Source of the DNA: Corylus avellana
Lineage: Eukaryota > Streptophyta > Magnoliopsida > Fagales > Betulaceae
Direction of reading: 5' to 3'
Assembly: GCF_901000735.1 (NCBI RefSeq)
Contig: NC_081541.1
Coordinates: 37,721,142-37,785,141 of the forward strand
DNA length: 64,000 nt
Shown here: positions 10,991 to 21,886 of the stretch, one piece after another
Numbering within the stretch: position 1 is the first letter of the stretch
How the letters are laid out: each line of letters begins with the position of its first letter
Translations under genes and position numbers: made by a program
Notes under the pieces: generated by a model
Databases searched by the model: none
The model's input: only the letters and a program-made list of their open reading frames with translations
Told to the model about the DNA's origin: nothing

Positions 10991-11108
10991 ATCCTAATCT
11001 AAATTATATATATAACAATGAAATATGTATACATTTGAAATATCAATGATAGAATTGTGTTTTTATTGTTAAAAAAGAAAAGAAAAAAAATTCCTTTTTG
11101 AGATTTAT

Positions 11109-11256
11109 AGAGAAATGTTATTTTACATTGTCTCACCATTCTCCCAATATATTCAGCTTACATTGTCCCAATTAATTAAATGGTAGACTGAGCATGCCAC
11201 ATTATCAACTGAGTACACTGAAAGAATTTTGAGAGAATATAAAATAGTGTTTCTCT
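11109..11256. repeat. 148-bp MITE
   Basis: The ends AGAGAAATGTTATTTTACAT and its imperfect complement (ATAAAATAGTGTTTCTCT) form terminal inverted repeats. The interior is non-coding. The superfamily was not determined. Confidence 0.55.
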
Positions 11257-11630
11257 GATATTTATTAGCGACAAATACTGTTAATTTGGTCGCTAATTAT
11301 GCTAAAGTCTTAGTGAAAACCGTAGTCACACTAATATGAATATATTCAGATTATCAAAATGGTGTTGTCCTGTGAGCAGTAAAAACTAGTATATACAAAA
11401 TGTTTGAACATTATTTAAAAGTAAAGCATTAATTACTTACCGATCACTTTGGAAGAGCTGATGATCTTCTTACTCTTGTCTTCACTCTTCACCCGATAGA
11501 GCAACAAGGCGTAGCAGAACAGCAAGACTTCTTTTCTTCTTCCGTTTCTAAGATTAACTCAGACAACGGGGCAAGAGACAACAAATAGAGAATACAAAGG
11601 GAAATAAAGGGGAGCCATTTATGCTTCCCT
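11257..11630. other. Spacer upstream of the duplication, no recognised gene
   Basis: The sequence has no open frame of note. A pyrimidine-rich segment (11,460-11,570) could be an old exon or leader, but no protein family is recognisable. Confidence 0.35.
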
Positions 11631-12014
11631 CTAGTTCGGAGCAAGAATCACTACTTTTTCTTTAGAGAGTTTGCTTGCGTCGGAGATCGACAAATTCTTT
11701 GCATCTTTTCTGCTTTTACTTTTTCTTTTACGTCACAACCCTACCATTCTGTCTCTCTCTCTGCAAAAGCATGCGGCCGGTCAAATAGACAAATAGTACA
11801 ACGGCGAGCCTACCGTCGCCTATGCCGTGTTCCGACCAGTGACATGGGTCCGGCCAATTGCATGGTTTTAGCGGAATGAATTGGATATTGGAATGCATTT
11901 TGTGACACCCAAAATAAATTTTACACTAGCTAAATTGATTATGATAGTATTGTATGTGTTATAGTATAAGATAAAGATAAAAAAATCTTTACAAAAAATG
12001 AGGATTTGATTAAT
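11631..12014. repeat. Tandem duplication copy A, left part
   Basis: This segment matches 18,826-19,190 closely. Shared landmarks include GGTCAAATAGACAAATAGTA, GTTCCGACCAGTGACATGG and GCGGAATGAATTGGATATTG. It is the left half of a ~1-kb duplicated unit whose right half continues at 17,853. No gene is evident. Confidence 0.75.
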
Positions 12015-12132
12015 AGTAATTTTAGAAGTTTCTCTTGTGTTCCTCTCAAGTCCTTCTAAGAATGATGTGACTATTAAAATCATCATTTGATTAAAATTCA
12101 ATAATGATCAATCACAAGCCCAGTGGTGATTT
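12015..12132. repeat. Left part of a MITE split by the LINE
   Basis: The end TAGTAATTTTAGAAGTTTCT and the following CTTGTGTTCCTCTCAAGTCC match the intact family member at 20,183-20,350. The element resumes at 17,786. Together the two parts minus the 15-bp duplication give about 170 bp, against 168 bp for the intact copy. Confidence 0.75.
12118..12132. repeat. LINE target-site duplication, 5' copy
   Basis: GCCCAGTGGTGATTT here matches GCCCAGTAGTGATTT at 17,786-17,800 with one mismatch in 15. The copies flank the LINE exactly, one before its 5' end and one after its poly-A tail. Confidence 0.85.
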
Positions 12133-12313
12133 GAATCGGGGGCAGAGCTGCTTCGTGGGCCTTGCTGACGTGGCATAGGTTTCCTAGAGGTTTTTGAAAT
12201 CTGGTTGGTTTTTCTGCGACTGAGGCTACACGCTTGATTGTTTCCGCGCGTGAGGGCGCGTGACTATTCCGACGACTGTGTTTCTGGTGGAGGAGGTGGA
12301 GATCAATTGGTGA

Positions 12314-13750
12314 ATGATGGCTAGAAGAGCCAATAGAGGTCGTGGCGGGAAAAAGAATACCAAAGTGAATTTGCAGGAAGAGAAGGTGGCCATGGAAGAT
12401 GCTTCGCGATCTGGAGATTGTGACATTGAGTTGAGTGAGGAGGAGGATAATTGTAAGGTTTTGGAGTGTGCAGATGCGATTCCAGAATTGGATGATTTGA
12501 GATTACCAATTGAGGGTACTTCAGTTGTCGAAGGAGACTCTGTTGTTGAATTGGTTGGAAATGGTGTAGAGGTTGTTCCTGTTAAGGAAAAGGAGGTGGA
12601 TCTGAGTGAAGCTGGAGGTTCTAAAGCTAAGAACAATAAGAATGTAACTCATGATTGGAGACAATTGTTCAGAACAGAGAAGTCTCTAGGTGCTTTGCAG
12701 TTTTTTGCACCTACTCGAGAGGAGGGGAAAGTTGTTGTCAAACCTCCTAAGGAAGCGATTGAGGCAGGTATACTGAAGTGGTCTGCATCACTGGTAGGTC
12801 AGTTTTTAGATAAACCCCTCCCTTTCTATATTGTTAAGCGTACAGTGGATAGTATGTGGGCTCAATATGGGAAAGTGGAGGTTTTCTTGCTGGAGAATGG
12901 TCTCTATTTGTTTAGATTTGCTGATGAAAGGACCAGGGATGAGGTCATGGAAGCTAAGCTATGGCATATAGCAAACAAACCTTTGATCCTACGTAAATGG
13001 ACTCCAGGTATGCAGTTACTTAAAATATCTTTATCCACTGTACCTGTTTGGATTAAGCTGCATAATCTCCCAATTGAATTTTGGAACTCTACATGCTTGA
13101 GTTATGTAGCTAGTGGAGTTGGTAAGCCTCTTTGTGCAGATTCTGTTACTGAAGATCAGCTTAGGCTTGGTTTTGCTAGGGTATTGGTTGAAGTGGATAT
13201 TGATTCTGATTTTCCAAGAGAGGTTGAAGTTGTAGGTGCTGATGGGGGGAGGGTTGTAGTAGGAATTGAGTACCCATGGTTGCCTGTTAAATGTAAGAAG
13301 TGTAAATCTTTTGGTCATTTAGCACATGCTTGTACCAAAGTGGAGAAACAAGTTTGGATTCCTAAAAGGACTGAACCTATCCAGCAAGAATTGCATAAGA
13401 AGGTTGGTGTTGGGTCTGGTAAAACCTTTGGGATGCAGATTGTGTCAGCTCCTAGGGTTGCTGCTAAAGACCAGTGGACTGAAGTTAGATCTGCTAAAAG
13501 AACTCCTATCTCTAAGCCTTCTGCTAGGGATAATCTTCATTGGACTAATTCTTTTCACTTGCTGGCAAGAGCTGATGGCAGAGGTGATGCTGATGAGGTG
13601 AAAGATGCAGGAGCTGTTTCTAATACTCTGCAAAAAGTGATTGAATATGCCTTAAATGAGGAGAGTGCCAATCTCTTGGTTGACAAGGGGAAAGGCAAAA
13701 TGGGAGAAGAGGAGGAGGTGTTAATGAGGGGGTTTTCTCCTACTGCATGA
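12314..13750 (+). CDS. LINE ORF1 protein (DUF4283 and zinc knuckle)
   Basis: This 478-residue frame is the ORF1 nucleic-acid-binding protein of the LINE. The N-terminal ~110 residues are basic then acidic. A DUF4283-type region follows at roughly residues 140-290 (with WHIANKPLILRKW and VPVWIKLHNLPIEFW segments typical of this family). A CX2CX4HX4C zinc knuckle is at residues 327-340 (CKKCKSFGHLAHAC). The family coats element RNA in ribonucleoprotein particles. The ATG at 12,314 is the first in frame after the leader. The stop overlaps the ORF2 start, suggesting translational coupling or reinitiation. The frame is intact. Host proteins with DUF4283 exist, but the adjoining ORF2 settles the call. 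Confidence 0.9.
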   Translation: MMARRANRGRGGKKNTKVNLQEEKVAMEDASRSGDCDIELSEEEDNCKVLECADAIPELDDLRLPIEGTSVVEGDSVVELVGNGVEVVPVKEKEVDLSEAGGSKAKNNKNVTHDWRQLFRTEKSLGALQFFAPTREEGKVVVKPPKEAIEAGILKWSASLVGQFLDKPLPFYIVKRTVDSMWAQYGKVEVFLLENGLYLFRFADERTRDEVMEAKLWHIANKPLILRKWTPGMQLLKISLSTVPVWIKLHNLPIEFWNSTCLSYVASGVGKPLCADSVTEDQLRLGFARVLVEVDIDSDFPREVEVVGADGGRVVVGIEYPWLPVKCKKCKSFGHLAHACTKVEKQVWIPKRTEPIQQELHKKVGVGSGKTFGMQIVSAPRVAAKDQWTEVRSAKRTPISKPSARDNLHWTNSFHLLARADGRGDADEVKDAGAVSNTLQKVIEYALNEESANLLVDKGKGKMGEEEEVLMRGFSPTA

Positions 13751-16700
13751 ATTTCCTTGTATGGAATGTGAGGGGTTTAAATCATCCCTCAAAACAGCTA
13801 GAGGTGAGGAGATTGATTAGGGTTCATAAGATTAGCCTTATGTGTTTGATTGAAACTAGGGTTAAGTTTCCTAAAGCTGATAAAGTTAGATCATGCATTG
13901 TTCCTGATTGGGATTATGTGTATAACTATGATCAGCATTTTTTGGGAAGGATTTGGATTTGTTGGAAGCACTCTAATTTTGAAGTAACTGTTCTCAATAG
14001 GAGTGATCAAAGTATAAACTGTGTAATTAAATCCCTAAATCATAATCTCTGTTGGTTTCATTCTTTTATATATGGGGATAATAATGGTGTAAATAGGAAG
14101 CTGCTGTGGACTGATTTAGTTTCTTTGAAAGCTAGAGTAGGTCTTAATCCTTGGATGATTTGTGGTGATTTTAATGTTGTTAAGACCTTGGCAGAAAAGT
14201 GGGGATCTGACAAGTTAAACTCTTATGAAATTGAGTTTGGGTAGTGTTTGAATGATTTGGAGGTCTTGGATATTAATTTCAGTGGCTATTTTTATACTTG
14301 GACTAATAAAAGTGAGGAGCCTCGTTTTGTGGCCAGGAAACTTGATAGAGTATTGGCTAATGAGTTTTGGTTGAATGATTTTGGAAAAACCATTGTGGAA
14401 TTTCACTCAGGGGGAGTTTCTGACCATTCCCCTGCTATTATTTCAGTGGGTAGTATGCAGAGTTTTGGTCCAAAGCCTTTTAAGTTTTTCAATTTTTGGC
14501 TGGAGCATCAAGATTTTTTGAAATGGGTTTTGGAGGGTTGGAATATTCAGGTGGATGGGGTCTCTATGTATAAACTGTATGCTAAGCTCAAATCTGTGAA
14601 AGCTGTTCTCAAAGTTCAGAACTTGTCTTGCTTTGGGAATCTAAAACAGAAAGTTATGGAGGCTCGTGAGAACTTAGATATGGCTCAAAAGGATGTCATT
14701 GCTAATTTTGGGAGAGCTGATTGCTTGCTTAAAGAGAGAGAATGTCTTCATGCTTATGTTTCTCTTACAAAAGCTGAGGAGTCTTTGTTAAAGCAAAAAG
14801 CTAGAAATAAGTGGCTGCAGCTAGGAGATCAGAATAACAGTTTCTTTCATCGGTCTCTTAAGGTTCAGAATGCTAAGAACACTGTCACTCATTTGTGGGA
14901 TGAGCAGGGTAATAGAGTGGAGGATGTGGAGCAGATCAAGCAGGTGGCTATCCAGTTTTATAAGAAGTTGTTAGGGTCAGATCAGTTGCAATTCACTGAT
15001 GAGAAAGCAGCCAGGATTAGACAGCTTATTTCTACTGCCATTCCTAGTGATAAGGCTGCTATTTTGGAGAAGGAGGTTACTGCAGAAGAAATAAAGGAAA
15101 CTTTATTCCACATGCCAGCCAACAAGGCCCCTGGTCCTGATGGGTTCTCTACAGAATTCTTTAAGGCCTCTTGGTCTATTGTTGGAGAAGGGGTGGTGGC
15201 AGCTATTAAGGGGTTTTTTGCTTGTGGCAGGTTGCTTAAGGAGGTAAATGCTACCATTTTAACTTTGGTACCTAAGAAGGTGAATCCATCTACTATGGGG
15301 GATTTCAGACCTATAGCTTGTTGTAATGTGATTTATAAGTGCATCACTAAAATCATTTCTAATAGGATGCTCCCTTTGTTGAGTGATTTGGTTAGCCTGA
15401 ATCAATCAGCTTTCATTCCTTCAAGAAGCATTTCAGAAAATGTCTTATTGGCTCAGGAGATTGTGAAAAATTATCACAAGGGTAAAGGGGATCCTCGTTG
15501 TACTTTGAAAATTGATCTTATGAAGGCATATGACTCTGTCAATTGGAACTTCATGTTACATTGTCTTCATTGCTTTGGGTTTCCTTTGAAGTTTTTAAGT
15601 TGGATTAAGGAGTGTATCACCTCTCCTAGGTTTTCCATTTGTTTAAATGGCACGTTGGTTGGCTATTTTGAAGGCAGGAAGGGGCTTAGGCAGGGGGATC
15701 CTTTGTCTCCTTACTTGTTTGTTTTAGCCATGGAGGTGTTTTCAAGGATTATGGCTGAGCACACTGGGGTTGGATCAGGTTTTCAGTTTCATCCCAAGTG
15801 TGTGAAGTTGAAACTTACTCACTTATGTTTTGCAGATGATCTTCTTATTTTTTCTGCAGCAAATTTGAATGCTATTACTATTGTAAAAGCTGCTCTACTT
15901 GAGTTTGAAGAACTCTCTGGTTTGAAAGCAAATCCTACTAAGAGTTCTTTCTTTTGCTCTGGGATTTCAGATAGAGTGAAGCATATGTTGTTAGGAGAGC
16001 TGGGAATGAATGAGGGCCATCTTCCTGTTAGGTACCTTGGGGTACCTCTCATTTCTACTAGACTTTCTGCTGCTGATTGTGGGGCTTTGTTGGATAGGAT
16101 TGCTGGGCGCATTGACTCATGGCTTTCTAAGAACTTATCCTATGCAGGGAGGCTCCAATTATTATCTTCTGTGCTTTACAGTTTGCAAGTTTACTGGACT
16201 AGTATCTTTATTTTGCCAAAGAAGGTCATTAAGGCTATTGAACATAAATTCAATAGGTTTTTGTGGAATGGGAAGAGTGAAGGGTCTGCAAAGGCTAAGG
16301 TTTCTTGGCAAGAGCTGTGTTATCCTAAGAAGGAAGGAGGTTTGGGCTTGAAACAGTTGGAGACTTGGAACCAATCTGCTATGCTTAAACATGTATGGAG
16401 TCTTTTTGCTAGATCAGGTTCTATTTGGGTGGCCTGGGTGAGAGAAAATTTGTTGAAAGGGAGGAGTTTCTGGAGTGTTGGCTTTCCTCAAACCTGTTCT
16501 TGGAGTTGGAGAAAGATTTTGAAGTTGAGGAGTATAGCTAAAAGGATTTTGAAGTTTGAAGTTGGAAATGGGGAGAATATTCACCTTTGGTTGGATTCAT
16601 GGCATCCTTCAGGTATTCTATATGAGGTTTATGGGCATAGGGCTGTTTATGATGCTAGAAGCAATGTGGAGGCTAAACTCTCTTCTGTAATTCTTAATGG

Positions 16701-17394
16701 AGAATGGCATTGGAGACCAGCCAGATCTGATGCTCTGGTTGAAATCCAAGCTAGGCTTCCTGAGATTAGGTTTGCTCCTTATGATAAGCCTGTGTGGACT
16801 GCATCTAGGAAGGGAATATTTGTTAGTTCAGAAACTTGGGAGTTGCTGAGAGAGAAGAAAGAGGAAATTGCCTGGTGGAAATTGGTTTGGTTCTCATATG
16901 CCATTCCCAAGCATGCTTTCATTTTGTGGCTTGCTATACAAGATAGACTTGTAACAGGTGAAAGGTTGCTTAAATGGGGGTTTCAAGGTGATATTAAGTG
17001 TCTGTTTTGTCATAATCAAGTTGAAAGTAGGGGGCATTTGTTCTTTGAATGCAGTTTTAGCTATAGAATCTGGAAATTTTGTATGGCTCGATGTGGAGTG
17101 GACAATGTTCCAGTTATTTGGGATGAGTTTCTGCAGAAAGGAATTCAAGAGTGGATGAATAAGTCTCTTAAAGGTTTTCTTTGCAGATTGGTTCTAGGCT
17201 CTGTCATCTACAATTTATGGTGCACTAGGAATGAGCTAATGCATTCTGGTCAACCTAACACTGAGGAGCAGCTTTTGAAGAAGATAATTTGGGAGGTGAG
17301 GTCAAGAATTGCTGGGAAGGGAAAGTTTCCAAGAACTAGAGAGAACCTGGATTTAGCTTCTTTGTGGAATCTGCATGCTGACTTGCTGTTATAG
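13747..17394 (+). pseudogene. LINE ORF2: endonuclease, reverse transcriptase, zf-RVT (one in-frame stop)
   Basis: The frame is 1,216 codons including the final stop. The endonuclease spans residues 1-230, with VWNVRGLN at the start, an IETR motif, GDFNVV near residue 140 and SDHSP near 225. Reverse transcriptase motifs follow: FRPIACCNVIYK, a KIDLMKAYDSVNW block, LRQGDPLSPYLFV, and the catalytic FADD at residues 695-698. A zf-RVT domain with WKLVW...PKHAFILWLA and CLFC...HLFFEC lies near 1,040-1,125. No RNase H domain follows. TAG at 14,242-14,244 (codon 166) interrupts the endonuclease domain; everything after is open for 1,050 codons. Unless the stop is read through or is a sequencing error, this copy cannot make full ORF2 and is non-autonomous. 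Confidence 0.92.
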
Positions 17395-17785
17395 TTTCTG
17401 TGCAGGCTTGATATTCTATTTTTCTGCCTTGCTCTTCTTCTTGAAGGCTGGTCTCCTTTTGGAGAGGTTTTTAGTATTGCTATTGGTGTTGAGTAGTGTC
17501 TTTGAAGTTGTTTGCTTAGTATTTTTTTGATTTTAGACCCTGCGTGGTTTTCTGCAGATTTGGTTTCTGTTTGTTGATTCTTTGTAGAGCAGCCCTGCTT
17601 TGGATTTTCTTTTGGTAGTGCTGGTTTTGCCATATTGTTTGTTGTATGCTTTTGGCTTGCTTGGAGCAAGTGTGAAGCCCTGCGTGGCTAAGGTTTTGGC
17701 CTTTTGAGAAGGCTTGTAATTGGAATATCTTTGTAGTTTGGATTGGTTGTTCTTGAATGAAATTCCTTATTCATCAAAAAAAAAA
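17395..17785 (+). other. LINE 3' UTR and poly-A tail
   Basis: GT-rich, non-coding sequence follows the ORF2 stop and ends in a run of about ten A at 17,776-17,785, right before the 3' target-site duplication. This is the expected 3' end for target-primed reverse transcription. Confidence 0.8.
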
Positions 17786-17852
17786 GCCCAGTAGTGATTT
17801 TAATAGCCATATTATTCTTGAAAAGACTCAAGAAAGACTTGTAGCATTACTC
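17786..17852. repeat. Right part of the split MITE (with 3' target-site duplication)
   Basis: It begins with the 3' copy of the LINE target-site duplication (17,786-17,800). It then continues with the family's right arm and ends GACTTGTAGCATTACTC, the complement of the GAGTAATGCTACAA terminus. Confidence 0.75.
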
Positions 17853-18478
17853 TTAGATTATACTAAAGTTAAGAATTTGATGATGATTTCATTGGATGTG
17901 AATAAATTCAAATCAGTTGTAAGCATTATATATATAAAGCCTCTTGTACACAATCATATTAAGCTAGCAATAATAGCTACTTCAAAAAAGTAATAAAAAA
18001 TAAATAAAATTAAGCAATAGGACCATGACATTGCCTTATAAAGCTCTACTTTAGTGGTAGACATGAATATCTAACACCTATTAAAAAAGAAAAAAAATGC
18101 TAGCAGTAACCGAACCAATGGGGCCCAGCATAGGACAAGGCCCCTCCACCATTCGTATAATTTTTTTTAAAAAAAAAATGGAGTAATTTATACCACTGTG
18201 GCCCTATGGCCCCAACCCAAGACAAAGAAGGTCCAGAAAAATTAGCTAGTTGGCCGCTAATCTCGCAGACAAATCCCTAAAACTGCATACTGCAAAAGCA
18301 ATTTACAGTTTGTGAGTTGTGAGTCTGAGACGGTGGACGCTGCAAATTAATTTTCTGAAGTTGTGTGCAGTGTGTAGAGTGTGTAGAGTACGTAACGCAA
18401 GCGCCATGGGCCAAGCCCAAGTGATTAGCGGTGGAAGTTAGTGTGCAAGGCAGCAACCAGCTGCAAGCAATTAAGATG
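17853..18478. repeat. Tandem duplication copy A, right part
   Basis: It shares GGATGTGAATAAATTCAAAT, CTCTTGTACACAATCATA, GAGTCTGAGACGGTGGA and CATGGGCCAAG with 19,240-19,612. About 180 bases near 17,957-18,130 have no counterpart in copy B and may be another insertion. No gene was recognised. Confidence 0.72.
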
Positions 18479-18486
18479 GCTCAAAT

Positions 18487-18780
18487 ATTTTTTTATTTTT
18501 TTATTTTTGTTGAAAAATGCTTTCAGAGAAAAATATTTTTCTGAAAAATGATTTTTTCGAAAATATTTTTCGATGTTCGGTGCGTATGAAAAATAATTTT
18601 TATATATATATATATTTTCATTCAATTATATTAATTTTTTAACTTAAGAAAATGTCTCAACCAGGTCTTAACAGTATCCTAAGCAAGACACGGTGTTGTC
18701 TTGACTGAGTCCCAACAAGTCCCAACAAAGTCCATTGATTATCCTAGCCGGGTGCCGCGGGTCTTAACTTGTTCCTAGCG
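18487..18780. repeat. Repeat element with AAAATATTTTTC flank and short 11-bp-type minisatellite
   Basis: AT-rich inverted AAAA/TTTTC motifs at 18,510-18,600 are followed at 18,654-18,779 by degenerate GTCTTAAC, GTCCCAAC and GTCTTGACTGA units. The same pairing of flank and minisatellite is seen at 25,449-26,010 and 30,565-30,965. It lies between the two duplication copies. Confidence 0.5.
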
Positions 18781-18825
18781 AATTCATTGGATATTGGAAT
18801 ACATTTATTCTTGCCTCTTGCTTGG

Positions 18826-19612
18826 AGCAAGAATTACTACTATTCCTTTAGGAGTTTGCTTGCGTCGATGACCAACGAATTCTTTGTATCTTTTCTGCTT
18901 TTACTTTTTCCTTTTGCGTCACATCGCTATCATTCTCTATCCGGAAAAACATGCAGCCGGTCAAATAGACAAATAGTACAAGGGCGAGCCTCAGAGCCTG
19001 CCGTCGATTATCTAGTGTTCCGACCAGTGACATGGTTCCGGCCAATTGCATGGTTTTAGCGGAATGAATTGGATATTGGAATACATTTTGTGACACCCCA
19101 AATAAATTTTACACTAGGGTCTAGGTAGATTCATTATGATAGTATTATATTTGTTCTAGTATAAGAAAAAAGATAAAAATCGTTACAAAAAAAAAAAATC
19201 AGAATTGGATTGAATTACCTTAAACGAAGGGGATTTTATTGGATGTGAATAAATTCAAATTATTTGTAAAATCTATAAATAAATCCTCTTGTACACAATC
19301 ATAGGACAAGGTCCCCCTCCATTCGTATGATTTATTTTATTAATGGCCCCTACCCAATTTAAATTCTGGCCCTATGGCCCCTACCCACAATAGAGAAGGC
19401 CAAAAAAAATTAGCCAGTTGGCCCCTAATCTCACAAACAAATCACTAAAGCTGAATTCTGCAAAAGCAATTTACACTTTATGAGCTGCGAGTCTGAGACG
19501 GTGGATGCTGCAAATTAATTTTCTAAGTCTTGTGCATTGTGTAGAGTAACGCAAGCACCATGGGCCAAGGGCAAGCGGTTAGCGGAGCTGCAGCCTGCAA
19601 GCAATTAAGATT
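18826..19612. repeat. Tandem duplication copy B (lacks MITE and LINE)
   Basis: This is the paralogue of 11,631-12,014 plus 17,853-18,478. At the site where copy A carries the MITE and LINE, copy B runs directly from the TTACAAAAAA block into GGATTTTATTGGATGTG. It therefore shows the pre-insertion state. Confidence 0.75.
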
Positions 19613-20182
19613 TAAGAAGGTAGAGTTAGAATTGGCTTTCATTTCTGCCTTGGATCCATTCGTTTTATTTTTATTTTTTGCCATCTCTCTTAATTCTTAT
19701 CTAGTTATTTTCCTTTTCGTTAAATTATTATTTATAATGTTAAAAAAAATGCTATGCTGTGGATATTAATTTTTTTTATTAAGAGATTGGTACCAAAAGG
19801 GTTATCAAGCACGTGGGCTTTTGTTTGGGTTGTTATAACCGCTTGGCTGAACGGGCTAAGCTGTCCAATAGGTTGGCTGATTAATTGGGTTCGAGTAGTG
19901 GTATAAAAGGCCCAATTCATTGTAAGAAGCATTCATTCAGACTATTATCTCAATTGTAAGCCATAAACTACCAATAATCTCATTTGTAATCGTAGCTTAG
20001 CAGTAATCTCAGAGAAAGGAGTTCAATAAGCTCGAAGTGATCCTTACATGTTGTTGGGAATAAAACTACTCAGAAGTTGACTTGGAGTAGGAATTCAGGT
20101 CTAAATAACTCTCGGTACTCTCAAGCCAAGTTGAAATAGGATACCTAATTCAAGTCTGACTATACTTCTCTGCCATAAATAT
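19613..20182 (+). repeat. Probable LTR fragment
   Basis: A TATA-like GTATAAAAGG at about 19,900 follows a GC-richer upstream block and is followed by a run of leader-like sequence ending near 20,060. Downstream, at 20,445-20,525, the ACTTAAGCATCAGAG leader motif resembles LTR ends of plant retrotransposons. No TG...CA boundaries or target duplication could be fixed, so this is tentative. Confidence 0.35.
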
Positions 20183-20350
20183 GAGTAATACTACAACTCC
20201 CTTTTGTGTTCCTCTTGAGTCCTTCTAAGAATGATATGGTTATTGGCTTGTGATTTATCATTATTAGATTTTGATAAAATGTGATTTTAATAACCATATC
20301 ATTCTTTGAGAGACTCAAGAGAAACACAAGAGGAACTTACAGAATTACTC
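20183..20350. repeat. Intact 168-bp MITE (TAATGCTACAA family)
   Basis: It begins GAGTAATACTACAACTC and ends with the imperfect complement CTTACAGAATTACTC, with terminal inverted repeats of about 40 bp. It is flanked by ATAAATA-like sequence on both sides, a possible target duplication. It is the best reference copy for the family members at 10,331, 12,015 and 21,319. Confidence 0.7.
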
Positions 20351-21318
20351 CATAAATAGGCCCTACACCACGTATAAACCTGAGACTCAAAAAGACTAAA
20401 AAACTTGTACTTTGTGCATTACATTGTTCTTCTCCAAAAAACTGACTTAAGCATCAGAGTTTCTCTCATATAAATAACGAATCTTTTGACGCCCTTACTA
20501 TTTTACAGCACCTCGAAGAACATACAATTCACACCATCTAGAAACGGTTCTAACATATGTAATTCTTGTTTTCCTTCCAATTTCAATATACATCCATTGA
20601 AATCCACTATCATTCATTCTAAATCTCCATACATTTTCATCAATTTCTTACAAATGCTCTCTTAAATCTTGAATCTATAACTGGTGTGTTACACAAGATG
20701 TGAGGAAGGAAGCTTGTGGGGTGAAAATAGCTACTATCTCTAAGTTAGTAATTTTTTCTTGTAAGAAAATATAAAGAAAAATAATATACCTAATTAACCT
20801 AAGCCTATTAGCTTAAGTTTTTGGGCTAGTGTAATGTCTAAATATATATATTAATATACTCATGGTAAAAAAAACTCTTTGATCGCTTATCTCCTAACAT
20901 CCCCCTCTCGCGCATTGTATAAAAAATAAATAAATAAATGTGACGTAGTTGCACAGAAAAAAAGGATGGTTGAGCTGTTCCATATTAGTATGTTCTTTTT
21001 TCAAAAAATCTGCTCAAATGAAACATAGTGGACCAAAGGTTGATCGACCCTACCACAGTCTCCTTTAAAAAATCTGCTAACTTGGTAGAACCTTCATAAA
21101 AAGTAAAGATTCCTGTGAATAACGCTTGTACAGAAATATTTCAGGTCTTTTATGTTTTCTTCTCGTTGAGGCTATAAATTTAAAGACGACCCTTCAGCCG
21201 GGGGAGGGGGCATCAAGTGAAGAAAGCCTTCAGACTCCTCTGGTGTACTACTTCAGACCCCAACAATTCGTACATCCTGTTGCTGATCAGTATGACACAC
21301 AAAACTCACATTTTTTAA
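20351..21318. other. Spacer, LTR-leader-like and AT-rich
   Basis: The segment at 20,440-20,530 looks like the tail of a retrotransposon LTR. After that there are only AT-rich bases and a G-rich patch near 21,197-21,212. No gene was recognised. Confidence 0.35.
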
Positions 21319-21491
21319 GTAATTCTAAAAATCTCTCTTGTCTCCGTTCAAAAATAATATAACTTTTAAAATTACCATTTGATTAAAATTTAATAACAAT
21401 TAATCACAAGACCAATGGTAATTTTAAAAAACACATCATTTGTAAAGTGATACAAGAGATCGAGACACAAGAGAGACTTTTAGTATTACTC
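21319..21491. repeat. MITE, diverged member of the TAATGCTACAA family
   Basis: The left end AGTAATTCTAAAAATCTCTC and right end GAGAGACTTTTAGTATTACT are inverted repeats. The centre shares TTGATTAAAATTTAATAACA with the target region of the LINE. A TTTTC microsatellite follows at 21,490-21,515. Confidence 0.65.
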
Positions 21492-21886
21492 TTTTCTTTT
21501 CTTTTCTTTTCTTTTTTAATTATGAGAAACAAAATCATTTGAGAAAGAAGAGTCAGTCACCTAGGTGTTAGAATATAATTAAATAACGAAATTTATCTTT
21601 TTCTATTAACTTAATTAAGCTTTAGCACAAGTTGTGATTTAGCACTAAAGACATTACATTCGTTCGTGAGTGTAAATGGCAATATGGCATCACAAAAAAA
21701 AAGAAGGAAGAAAAATTGATACAGGAACGAAGGTTCATGCATTACACCCATCAGCTTATATTATTCAGTTTTTATTCTTTCTCCACTTCACCTTAAATTA
21801 AAGTACAGAAACTATATATTCAAATCCCATGAAAAAGAGCTAACGTTTACCGGCAAATAGTAAGGGAAACAAGATCTTATATAATA

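Larger units (their letters stand above)
12133..17785 (+). mobile_element. Near-full-length L1-type LINE (non-LTR retrotransposon)
   Basis: The element has a ~180-base leader, ORF1 (12,314-13,750), ORF2 (13,747-17,394) overlapping ORF1 by the ATGA at 13,747-13,750, a ~380-base 3' UTR, and a terminal A-run at about 17,776-17,785. A 15-bp target-site duplication with one mismatch flanks it. The endonuclease, reverse transcriptase and zf-RVT order is standard for plant L1 elements without RNase H. Only one in-frame stop is seen, at 14,242-14,244. Together with the nearly identical duplications this suggests a fairly recent insertion. Confidence 0.92.

Noticed and set aside
12226..12636. 136-codon minus-strand frame
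   Set aside because: Shadow of the LINE ORF1.
17250..17669. 139-codon minus-strand frame
   Set aside because: Shadow of the LINE ORF2 end and 3' UTR.
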